A stretch of DNA of 64,000 bases from Methylobacterium sp. 17Sr1-1 (GTDB lineage Bacteria > Pseudomonadota > Alphaproteobacteria > Rhizobiales > Beijerinckiaceae): contig NZ_CP029552.1 in NCBI RefSeq assembly GCF_003173775.1, positions 761,001 through 825,000 of the forward strand. Direction: 5' to 3'. The position numbers were made by a program, and so were the translations under genes. The notes beneath the pieces were generated by a model. That model searched no databases. It saw only the letters and a program-made list of their open reading frames with translations, and was not told the DNA's origin. The first letter of the stretch is position 1; each line of letters starts with the position of its first letter. Shown here piece by piece: positions 56,888-64,000 of this stretch.

Positions 56888-58144
56888 ATGCGTCGAGTCG
56901 TCGTCACGGGCCTCGGAATGGTGTCGCCGCTGGGCAGCAGCGTCGACGTCACGTGGAGCCGCCTCATCGAGGGGCAAAGCGGTGCCGCCCGCGTCGAGGC
57001 CTTCGACGTGTCGGATCTGGCGTGCAAGATCGCCTGCTCGATCTCCCTCGGCGACGGCAGCGACGGCACCTTCAATCCCGACACGTGGATGGAAGCCAAG
57101 GAGCAGCGCAAGGTCGACCCCTTCATCGTCTACGCGATGGCGGCGGCCGGCCAGGCGCTCGACGACGCCGACTGGCACCCGACCTCGCACGAGGATCAGT
57201 GCGCCACCGGCGTCCTCATCGGCTCCGGCATCGGCGGCATCGGCGGCATCTACGATGCCTCGGTGACGCTGTTCGAGAAGGGGCCCCGGCGGATCTCGCC
57301 GTTCTTCATCCCGGGCCGGATCATCAACCTGGCCTCCGGCCAGGTCTCGATCGCTCACGGTCTCAAGGGTCCGAACCACGCCGTGGTGACGGCCTGCTCC
57401 ACCGGCGCCCACGCGATCGGCGACGCGGCGCGCCTCGTCGCGCTCGGCGACGCCGACGTGATGCTGGCCGGCGGCGCCGAATCGCCGATCAACCGGCTCT
57501 CGCTCGCGGGCTTCGCCGCCTGCCGGGCGCTCTCCACCGGCTTCAACGACGAGCCGCAGCGCGCCTCCCGCCCCTACGACCGCGACCGCGACGGGTTCGT
57601 GATGGGCGAGGGCGCCGGCGTGGTGGTGCTCGAGGAGTACGAGCACGCCAAGGCCCGCGGTGCCAAGATCTACGCCGAGGTGATCGGCTACGGCCTCTCG
57701 GGCGACGCCTACCACATCACCTCCCCCTCGCCGGACGGCGACGGCGCCTATCGCTGCATGAGCGCGGCGGTGAAGCGCGCCGGCATCGCCCCGTCCGAGA
57801 TCGACTACATCAACGCGCACGGCACCTCGACGCCCCTCGGCGACGAGCTGGAGCTGAAGGCGGTCGAGCGCCTGCTCGGCAACGCCACCGACGTGGCGAT
57901 GTCCTCGACCAAGTCCGCCACCGGGCACCTGCTCGGCGCCGCCGGCGCGATCGAGGCGATCTTCTCCGTCCTCGCCATCCGCGACGGCGTCGTGCCGCCG
58001 ACCCTCAACCTCGACAACCCGTCGGTCGAGACCGCGATCGACCTCGTGCCGCACAAGGCGCAGAAGCGGAACGTCGACGTCGCCCTGTCGAACTCCTTCG
58101 GCTTCGGCGGCACCAACGCGTCGCTGATCCTGCGGCGGGTGTGA
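56888..58144 (+). CDS. fabF: Beta-ketoacyl-ACP synthase II
   Basis: 418 residues from the ATG at 56888, which gives the standard MRRVVVTGLG N-terminus; an ATG eight codons upstream (56864) is possible. The Cys-His-His triad is complete: Cys170 in VTACSTGAH, then INAHGTSTPLGD and SATGHLLGAAG. Elongates acyl-ACP. Downstream of acpP and ends in a strong terminator. Confidence 0.95.
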   Translation: MRRVVVTGLGMVSPLGSSVDVTWSRLIEGQSGAARVEAFDVSDLACKIACSISLGDGSDGTFNPDTWMEAKEQRKVDPFIVYAMAAAGQALDDADWHPTSHEDQCATGVLIGSGIGGIGGIYDASVTLFEKGPRRISPFFIPGRIINLASGQVSIAHGLKGPNHAVVTACSTGAHAIGDAARLVALGDADVMLAGGAESPINRLSLAGFAACRALSTGFNDEPQRASRPYDRDRDGFVMGEGAGVVVLEEYEHAKARGAKIYAEVIGYGLSGDAYHITSPSPDGDGAYRCMSAAVKRAGIAPSEIDYINAHGTSTPLGDELELKAVERLLGNATDVAMSSTKSATGHLLGAAGAIEAIFSVLAIRDGVVPPTLNLDNPSVETAIDLVPHKAQKRNVDVALSNSFGFGGTNASLILRRV

Positions 58145-58193
58145 ACGGCCCGGGGCGCCTGACCGGCCCCCTCGCCGGATAAGCCGATCGATC

Positions 58194-58232
58194 GAGAAAG
58201 CCCCTCCTGCCCGCGCGGAGGGGCTTTCTCGT
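58194..58232 (+). terminator. Intrinsic terminator of acpP-fabF
   Basis: GAGAAAGCCCCTCC (58194-58207), 9-nt loop, GGAGGGGCTTTCTC (58217-58230). A perfect 14-bp stem 50 bp after fabF. Confidence 0.88.
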
Positions 58233-58363
58233 ATGTGGCCTCACGGCGCGCACCGGCTCCATTTCGCCATAAAACTTGCTAGGGTCTCGGTCGCTCTTCC
58301 GCCCATCGGGCCGGCACGCGCGTCCACCGGCCGGCTCCGCGGACGCGCCACGACAGGACCGCC

Positions 58364-59755
58364 ATGTTTCGCAGATCGAAGACGCAGGACCCGGCGCCGA
58401 GCGCGCCGGAGCCGGTCAGCCAGCCGAACCGGCTCGCCCCGCGCAGCCCGAGCGAGGCCATCAAGCCCACCGCGGCCCCGCCGCCGCCCGAGAAGCCCGT
58501 GCGCGAGCGCGGCGGCCTGCTCTCGGCGGTGAGCGGCTTCCTGACCCTGTTCGTCATCCTCGGCCTCGGTGCCATCCTGGGCCTCGTGGTGCTGGAGCGC
58601 CAGACCAACGAGGCCGGGCCGCTCCAGGCCGACAAGGTCGTGGTGGTGCCCCGCTCCAGCGTCGGCGAGATGGCCGACCTGCTCCAGCGCGAGGGCGTGA
58701 TCGCCCATCCGATGCTGTTCGAGCTCACCGCCCGCTTCGGCCGAAAGGCGGCGCTCAAGGCCGGCGAGTACAACTTCAAGGCCCATGCCAGCGTCGACGA
58801 CGTCCTCGACGTGCTGGTCCAGGGCCGCCCGGTGCAGCACGCCATCACCATCCCCGAGGGCCTGACGAGCGAGCAGATCGTCGCCCGCCTCAACGACAAC
58901 GACATCCTGACCGGCGACATCAACGAGACTCCGCCGGAGGGCTCGCTCCTCCCCGAGACCTACAAGTTCGAGCGCGGCGATTCCCGCCAGAAGATCCTCA
59001 ACCTGATGCGCACCAAGCAGCGCGAGGTGCTGAACCAGATCTGGGCCCGCCGCTCGCCCGACGTGCCGGTGCGCACGCCCCAGGAGATGGTCACGCTCGC
59101 CTCGATCGTCGAGAAGGAGACCGGCCGGGCCGACGAGCGCCCGCGGGTCGCCGGCGTGTTCGTCAACCGGCTGCAGAAGCGGATGCGGCTGCAATCCGAT
59201 CCGACCATCGTGTACGGCCTCGTCGGCGGGCGCGGCACCCTCGGGCGCGGCATCCTGCGCTCCGAGATCGACCGGGTGACGCCCTACAACACCTACGCGA
59301 TCGAGGGCCTGCCGCCGGGGCCGATCGCCAATCCGGGCCGCGCGGCGCTCGAGGCGGTGGCGAACCCCTCGCGGACGAAGGACCTGTTCTTCGTCGCCGA
59401 CGGCACCGGCGGCCACGTCTTCGCCGAGACCCTGGACGCCCATAACCGCAACGTCGCCCGCTGGCGTCAGGTCGAGAAGGCGAAGGCCGCGGCCGATCCG
59501 GCCTCGCAGGTCGGCGTCGACAAGGTCGAGCCGCCGCCGCAGGCCGATCCCTCCGCGTTGCCCCCGCGCACCGCGCTGCCCGGCGCGCCGATGGCCTATG
59601 ACGGCGGTGAGGCGACCCCGGGCTCCCGCTCGCGGGCCTTCGACGCCTCGGAGGGGACTGCCCGCGATCCCCTGCGCAACCGGACCTACGACCTGAACTC
59701 GCCGAAGACCGTTCCGGTCCTGTCCCAGCCCAGGACCGGGCCAGGGGCGCGGTAA
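58364..59755 (+). CDS. mltG: Endolytic peptidoglycan transglycosylase MltG
   Basis: 463 residues. A Pro-rich cytoplasmic N-terminus (1-50), one transmembrane helix (about 52-77), a LysM-like region and the YceG catalytic domain with Glu250 in LASIVEKETG and the later YGLVGG...NTYAIEGLPPGPIANPG motifs. Cleaves nascent glycan strands and so sets their length. The C-terminal 100 residues form a low-complexity tail. The fabF-mltG-yicC-gmk order is common in Rhizobiales. Confidence 0.93.
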   Translation: MFRRSKTQDPAPSAPEPVSQPNRLAPRSPSEAIKPTAAPPPPEKPVRERGGLLSAVSGFLTLFVILGLGAILGLVVLERQTNEAGPLQADKVVVVPRSSVGEMADLLQREGVIAHPMLFELTARFGRKAALKAGEYNFKAHASVDDVLDVLVQGRPVQHAITIPEGLTSEQIVARLNDNDILTGDINETPPEGSLLPETYKFERGDSRQKILNLMRTKQREVLNQIWARRSPDVPVRTPQEMVTLASIVEKETGRADERPRVAGVFVNRLQKRMRLQSDPTIVYGLVGGRGTLGRGILRSEIDRVTPYNTYAIEGLPPGPIANPGRAALEAVANPSRTKDLFFVADGTGGHVFAETLDAHNRNVARWRQVEKAKAAADPASQVGVDKVEPPPQADPSALPPRTALPGAPMAYDGGEATPGSRSRAFDASEGTARDPLRNRTYDLNSPKTVPVLSQPRTGPGAR

Positions 59756-59841
59756 CCCGCAAGCCCGCCCCAACCCCTGTTCCGCCGCGGGTCTTCGCTG
59801 ACCCAGCGGCCCCTCCCGTCAATTTTGTCCAGAGCGCCCCG

Positions 59842-60717
59842 ATGCCCATCGCCAGCATGACCGGCTTCGCCCGCGAAGCGGGAACCACCGGACCCGCGCA
59901 CTGGGCCTGGGAGCTCAAGAGCGTCAACGGCCGCGGGCTGGAAATCCGGGTGCGGGTTCCGGCCGGCTTCGACGCGATCGGCGAGGAGGCCCGGGCCCTG
60001 GTGCAGAAGCGCCTCGGCCGCGGCACCTGCCACCTCACCCTCACCCTGTCGCGCGCGGAGGCCGCGCCGCGGGTGCGCATCAACGAGGCGCTGCTCGCCT
60101 CGCTCGCCGAAGCCGTGACCCGGGTGCCGATGCCGCTCGGCATCACGCTCCCCTCCGTCGACGGGCTCATGGGGGTGCGCGGCGTGGTCGAGGTCGAGGA
60201 GGAGGCGGCCGACGACGAGGCGTTGCGGCGCGACCTCGCGGCCGCCGCCCTCCGGCTGGTCGAGGCCCTGGCGGAGGGCCGCCGCGCGGAGGGGCGGGCG
60301 CTCGCCGACATCATCGGCGGCCAGCTCGCCGCCATGGCCGATCTCGTCGAGGCCGCGGAAGCCTGCCCGGCCCGCCGGCCGGAAGCCGTCAAGGCGCGCC
60401 TCGCGGCGCAGGTCGCGATCCTGATGGAGGCCGGCAGCTTCGATCCGGCGCGCCTGCACCAGGAGGCGGTGCTACTCGCCGCGCGGGCCGACGTGCGCGA
60501 GGAGATCGACCGCCTGCGCGCCCATCTCGCCGCGGCCCGCGAGCTTCTCGCCGCCGGCGGCGCCGTCGGGCGCCGGCTCGACTTCCTGGCCCAGGAGCTC
60601 GGCCGGGAGGCCAACACGCTCTGCGCCAAGGCCAACGACGTGTCGCTCTCGCGCATCGGCCTCGACCTCAAGGCGGTGGTGGAGCAGTTCCGCGAGCAGG
60701 TCCAGAACGTCGAGTAG
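59842..60717 (+). CDS. yicC: YicC-family endoribonuclease
   Basis: 291 residues. N-terminal ASMTGFARE and ELKSVNGRGLEIRVRVP and the C-terminal RRLDFLAQELGREANTLCAKAND are YicC signatures. E. coli YicC has been linked to RNA turnover and DNA damage response (general knowledge). Precedes gmk by 148 bp, as in many bacteria. Confidence 0.92.
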   Translation: MPIASMTGFAREAGTTGPAHWAWELKSVNGRGLEIRVRVPAGFDAIGEEARALVQKRLGRGTCHLTLTLSRAEAAPRVRINEALLASLAEAVTRVPMPLGITLPSVDGLMGVRGVVEVEEEAADDEALRRDLAAAALRLVEALAEGRRAEGRALADIIGGQLAAMADLVEAAEACPARRPEAVKARLAAQVAILMEAGSFDPARLHQEAVLLAARADVREEIDRLRAHLAAARELLAAGGAVGRRLDFLAQELGREANTLCAKANDVSLSRIGLDLKAVVEQFREQVQNVE

Positions 60718-60865
60718 CGGAGATTTGTCCCCGTCCCGTCGCCGCTTCCCGGTTGCGCCCCCGCCGGACGGGCGGCATTGGAGGAGAACTCGGGCAAGGG
60801 CCTCGAGCGGGGATCTCGGGACCGACAGAGCCGGTTCCGCCCCGGCGAAAGGATGAAGCAACGCG

Positions 60866-61546
60866 ATGGTGTCGACCATGGGCTCCGAACTCCTGACCAC
60901 ACCGGTGGCGCGCCGGGGCCTGGTGCTGATCCTCTCCTCGCCCTCGGGAGCGGGCAAGACCACGCTCACCCGGGCGCTGGCCCAGAGGCCCGAATGGGGC
61001 CTCGAGCTCTCCGTCTCGGTCACCACCCGGGCGCGCCGGCCGTCAGAGATCGACGGCCAGCACTACCGTTTCATCGACCGCGACGCCTTCGAGCGGTTGC
61101 GCGAGCGCGACGACCTGCTCGAATGGGCCGAGGTGCACGGCAACTACTACGGCACCCCCCGGGGCCCGGTGGAGAAGGCGCTCGCGGCGGGCCGCGACAT
61201 GATCTTCGACATCGACTACCAGGGCACCCGGCAGGTGCGCGGCAAACTGCGCGACGATGTCGTCACCATCTTCATCCTGCCGCCCAGCCTCGCCGAGCTG
61301 CGCCGCCGCCTGGAGCGCCGCGCCGAGGATTCCGCCGAGACGATCGAGCGCCGCCTGCTCAACGCCCGCACCGAGATCGAGCGCTGGTCCGAATACGACT
61401 ACGTGCTGGTCAACGACGACCTCGACCGCTCGTTCAAGACCCTGGAGGCCATCCTCGCCGCCGAGCACCTGCGCCGCGAGCGCCAGGTCGGTCTCGCCGG
61501 CTTCGTCGCCGGCCTGCTGGCCGAGGGGGAAGGGCCGAAAGCCTGA
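60866..61546 (+). CDS. gmk: Guanylate kinase
   Basis: 226 residues. P-loop [11 protein letters not shown] at about 25-35, the GMP-binding [18 protein letters not shown] and [11 protein letters not shown]. Converts GMP to GDP. The N-terminus may start at either of two in-frame ATGs (60866 or 60878). Confidence 0.95.
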   Translation: MVSTMGSELLTTPVARRGLVLILSSPSGAGKTTLTRALAQRPEWGLELSVSVTTRARRPSEIDGQHYRFIDRDAFERLRERDDLLEWAEVHGNYYGTPRGPVEKALAAGRDMIFDIDYQGTRQVRGKLRDDVVTIFILPPSLAELRRRLERRAEDSAETIERRLLNARTEIERWSEYDYVLVNDDLDRSFKTLEAILAAEHLRRERQVGLAGFVAGLLAEGEGPKA

Positions 61547-61641
61547 CGCGCGGGAACGAATCGCTCGCGATCGAAGTTGCCGGGTGGTCCCACCCGCGAC
61601 GTCGCGCTCGTGCCGCGCCGGGCAGCCCGAGGAAGTGAGCG

Positions 61642-63033
61642 ATGCGTGAGCTGGCCTGCGACGTGGCGGTCATCGGGGCCGGCACGGCGGGAATCGCGGC
61701 GCAGGCCGCGGCCGCCAAGGCGGGCGCCCGTGCGGTGCTGATCGAGCGCGGGCCCGGCGGCACCACCTGTGCCAGGGTCGGCTGCATGCCCTCGAAGCTC
61801 CTGATCGAGGCCGGCCGCGCCGCGCACGACGCGCGCGGTGCCTCGTCGTTCGGTGTCACGACCGGCGAGGTCCGGGTCGACGGCGCGGCGGTGATGCGGC
61901 GGATGCGCGCCTTGCGCGACGACTTCGTCGCCTCCGTCTTCGCGGGGCTCGACCGCATCCCGCAGGACCTGCGCGTCGCCGGCACGGCACGTTTCCGCGA
62001 CCCGACCACCCTCCTCGTCGACGACCACACCCGCATTACCGCCGGCGCGGTGGTGATCGCCACCGGCTCGACCCCGAGCCTGCCGCCGCCCCTGCGACCG
62101 GTCGCCGACCGCGTCCTCACCACCGACACCCTGTTCGAGATCGAGACACTGCCGGAGACCCTCGCGATCCTCGGCGCCGGGCCGGTCGGGCTCGAACTGG
62201 CGCAAGCCATGGCCCGCCTCGGCGTGCGGGTGACCCTGCTCGATCCCGCCGGCGCGGTCGGCGGCGCCCGCGACCCGAAGATCGCGGCCTGCGCCGCCGA
62301 ATCGATCGGCGCCGAATTCGATCTCCGTCTCGGGGCTACGGTCGAGAATGCGGAAGCCGCCGGGGACGGGGTGCGGCTGATCTGGCGCCGGGAATCGGGA
62401 GAGCAGGAGAGCGGGACCTTCGCGCGCGTGCTCGCCGCCGCCGGGCGCCCGCCCAACCTCGACGCCCTCGACCTCGGCGCCGCCGGGATCGTCCTCGACG
62501 AAGACGGCCTGCCGGATTTCAACCCGCGCACCCTCCAGTGCGGTACCGCCCCGATCTTCATCGCCGGCGACGCCAACCAGGAGCATCCGGTGCTTCACGA
62601 GGCCCAGCGCCAGGGCTGGATCGCCGGCGGCAACGCCGCGCGCTTTCCCCAGGTCGAGGCGCCGCCGCCGTGGCCGGCCTTCGCGCTGGTCTTCACCGAC
62701 CCGCAGATCGCAACGGTCGGCCGGGCCTTCGACGCGGAGGCGGCGCGCGACTGGATCATCGGCGAGACCTCCTTCGCCGACCAGGGCCGCGCCCGAGCGA
62801 TGGACCGGGCCGCCGGCCTGATCCGGGTCTATGCCGAGCCCGACGGCCGGCTCACCGGTGCCGCGATGGTCGGCCCCGGAATCGAGCACCTCGCTCACCT
62901 GATGGTGATCGCCGTCCAGGACGGCTGGACCGCCGCGACCTTCCTCGACCGGCCGTTCTACCATCCGACCCTGGAAGAGGGGTTGCAGAGCGCCGTGAAG
63001 GCGGTCGCCGAACGGACCGGCGGCACACGGTGA
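61642..63033 (+). CDS. Dihydrolipoyl dehydrogenase-like flavoprotein disulfide reductase
   Basis: 463 residues, class I pyridine-nucleotide disulfide oxidoreductase. FAD site GAGTAGIAAQ at the N-terminus, redox Cys pair in CARVGC, NAD(P) site GAGPVGLELAQ, and the C-terminal dimer-interface dyad in YHPTLEE (E3 enzymes have HPTLSE). No 2-oxoacid dehydrogenase E1/E2 genes are near, so this is an orphan E3-type enzyme or a relative with another disulfide substrate. Immediately upstream of the photoreceptor gene on the same strand (126 bp). Confidence 0.82.
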   Translation: MRELACDVAVIGAGTAGIAAQAAAAKAGARAVLIERGPGGTTCARVGCMPSKLLIEAGRAAHDARGASSFGVTTGEVRVDGAAVMRRMRALRDDFVASVFAGLDRIPQDLRVAGTARFRDPTTLLVDDHTRITAGAVVIATGSTPSLPPPLRPVADRVLTTDTLFEIETLPETLAILGAGPVGLELAQAMARLGVRVTLLDPAGAVGGARDPKIAACAAESIGAEFDLRLGATVENAEAAGDGVRLIWRRESGEQESGTFARVLAAAGRPPNLDALDLGAAGIVLDEDGLPDFNPRTLQCGTAPIFIAGDANQEHPVLHEAQRQGWIAGGNAARFPQVEAPPPWPAFALVFTDPQIATVGRAFDAEAARDWIIGETSFADQGRARAMDRAAGLIRVYAEPDGRLTGAAMVGPGIEHLAHLMVIAVQDGWTAATFLDRPFYHPTLEEGLQSAVKAVAERTGGTR

Positions 63034-63159
63034 CGAAACGTCAACGAGTCCTCGAGGCAATCACCCGTTGCGGTTCCGTTCAGGGTTGGTAGTCGTTAAG
63101 GTGCGGGACCTGTCGCCGGAGGCGCCGCCCTCCCGGACCATCGATTCGCTGGATATGCC

Positions 63160-64000
63160 GTGACCTTGCCCGACCTGACGACGGCCCCGACGATCGACCT
63201 CGACGCCTTCGCGGCGGCCGACCTCGACCGCCTGCGTCAGGGCGTGATCCAGATCGACGGACGCGGCGTCATCCATCTCTACAACCGGTCCGAGAGCGAG
63301 TTCTCCGGCCGCGTGCCCGAGCGGATGATCGGTCGCAACTTCTTCACCGACGTCGCCCCCTGCACCCACCTGCCGCATTTCTACGGCCGCTTCCGCGAGG
63401 GGGTGCGCCGGGGCCGGCTCGATCACACCTTCTCGTTCGTCTACGGTTTCGACCCGCGGCCGATGCAGGTCCGGATCACCCTGCGCCAGGCCGCGGCGCC
63501 CGATCGCTACTGGATCATCACCGAGCCGGTGGAGCCGCTGGAGCACGGGCACAGCCGGGAAGCGGTTCTGGCGGCGGTCAACCAGCGGGTGCGGGCCGAG
63601 CCGGTCGATCCGCGCCTGTGCGAGCAGGAGCCGATCCACGTTCCCGGGGCGATCCAGCCCCACGCCGTCCTGATCGCGGCGGATTCCGATACCCTGACCG
63701 TGGTCGCCTGCAGCGGCAACGTTTGCGACGTGCTGGACCGGGATCCCCTCGGCCTCGACCTCCCGGCCCTGCTCGGCGCCGGGCTCGCCAACCGGATCCG
63801 CGAGAGCCTTCAGGGCGACGGCGTCGATCCCGGCCGCCTCGTGCGCCAGCGCGTCGTGCTGCCCGGCGTCGACGGACTGCCGGTCGAGCTCGCGGCCCAC
63901 CGCAACGGCGACCGGATCATCGTCGAGTTCGAGCTGGCGCCGGCCCATCCGGAGGATTTCCGCTCGGCGAGCCAGCTCGACACCGAGCTCGCCATCAGCC
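63160..64000 (+). CDS. ppr: PYP-bacteriophytochrome fusion photoreceptor (Ppr-type), N-terminal part
   Basis: At least 280 residues from the GTG at 63160, open at the right edge. Residues 1 to about 125 are a photoactive yellow protein domain: against Halorhodospira PYP with an offset of one, Tyr41, Glu45, Ser49 (Thr in PYP), Arg51 and chromophore Cys68 (NFFTDVAPCT, codon at 63361) are in place. From about residue 150 the bacteriophytochrome begins: Cys154, the expected biliverdin attachment residue, followed by EPIHVPGAIQPHA and PAS sequence. GAF, PHY and any kinase domain would lie beyond the window. Ppr-type proteins combine p-coumarate and bilin chromophores to sense blue and red light. 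No chromophore-synthesis gene is visible. The ribosome site is weak. Confidence 0.85.
   Translation, partial: MTLPDLTTAPTIDLDAFAAADLDRLRQGVIQIDGRGVIHLYNRSESEFSGRVPERMIGRNFFTDVAPCTHLPHFYGRFREGVRRGRLDHTFSFVYGFDPRPMQVRITLRQAAAPDRYWIITEPVEPLEHGHSREAVLAAVNQRVRAEPVDPRLCEQEPIHVPGAIQPHAVLIAADSDTLTVVACSGNVCDVLDRDPLGLDLPALLGAGLANRIRESLQGDGVDPGRLVRQRVVLPGVDGLPVELAAHRNGDRIIVEFELAPAHPEDFRSASQLDTELAIS

Overview
The window is GC-rich, densely coded chromosomal DNA of an alphaproteobacterium, most likely Methylobacterium or a close relative (inference). Supporting points are the phaR/phaA/phaB polyhydroxybutyrate cluster, the hisB-DUF2628-hisH-hisA ... hisF-hisE-coaA order, ribH-nusB-thiL, lptC-lptA next to a short RNase D, a fused malic enzyme/phosphotransacetylase, frequent GTG and TTG starts, and Rhizobiales-style intergenic palindromes. 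I saw no rRNA, tRNA, CRISPR array or intact transposase.

Layout. 1-5.4 kb: end of a biotin carboxylase subunit, a GGCT-like enzyme, a divergent NRAMP-type transporter, an acetyltransferase and maeB. 5.4-8.4 kb: a less GC-rich island with an exported tannase/feruloyl esterase between two gene-poor stretches; it ends where lptB would normally follow lptA. 8.4-11.2 kb: lptA, lptC, rnd and a ComEA-like protein. 11.5-14.2 kb: rpmF and a divergent MFS/LysR pair. 14.2-17.3 kb: phaR, phaA, phaB. 17.5-22 kb: an orphan amino-acid-type binding protein and secA. 22.3-27.1 kb: a DUF2293 protein and priA, facing thiL-nusB-ribH. 27.3-32.8 kb: an MFS carrier, petABC (cytochrome bc1) and mtnP. 32.9-33.5 kb: a BrnT/BrnA toxin-antitoxin module. 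33.7-39.2 kb: histidine biosynthesis, interrupted by a terminator and a DUF29 gene, running into coaA. 39.6-44.2 kb: thpR-tesA divergent from a YbbA/YbbP-type ABC exporter. 44.5-48.4 kb: a Bax-inhibitor-1-like protein, a MarR-GNAT fusion under a 26-bp palindrome, and two envelope-sugar genes. 48.4-53.5 kb: a long inverted-repeat element, an unlisted small membrane protein, a NYN protein, pyrE, rsh and rpoZ. 53.7-61.5 kb: a Tat-exported carbonic anhydrase, fabD-fabG-acpP-fabF-mltG, then yicC-gmk. 61.6-64 kb: an E3-like flavoprotein and the start of a photoreceptor.

The most striking item is the open gene at the right edge. Its N-terminus is a photoactive yellow protein (PYP) domain with the chromophore Cys and the Tyr/Glu/Arg pocket in place, followed by the start of a bacteriophytochrome with its bilin-binding Cys. 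That is a Ppr-type two-chromophore (blue plus red/far-red) receptor. Other points to follow up are the broken lpt cluster, the palindromic elements (two with hairpin covariation, one with arms of about 85 bp), the NRAMP protein lacking the usual metal-site motifs, and operator-like palindromes that overlap translation start signals.
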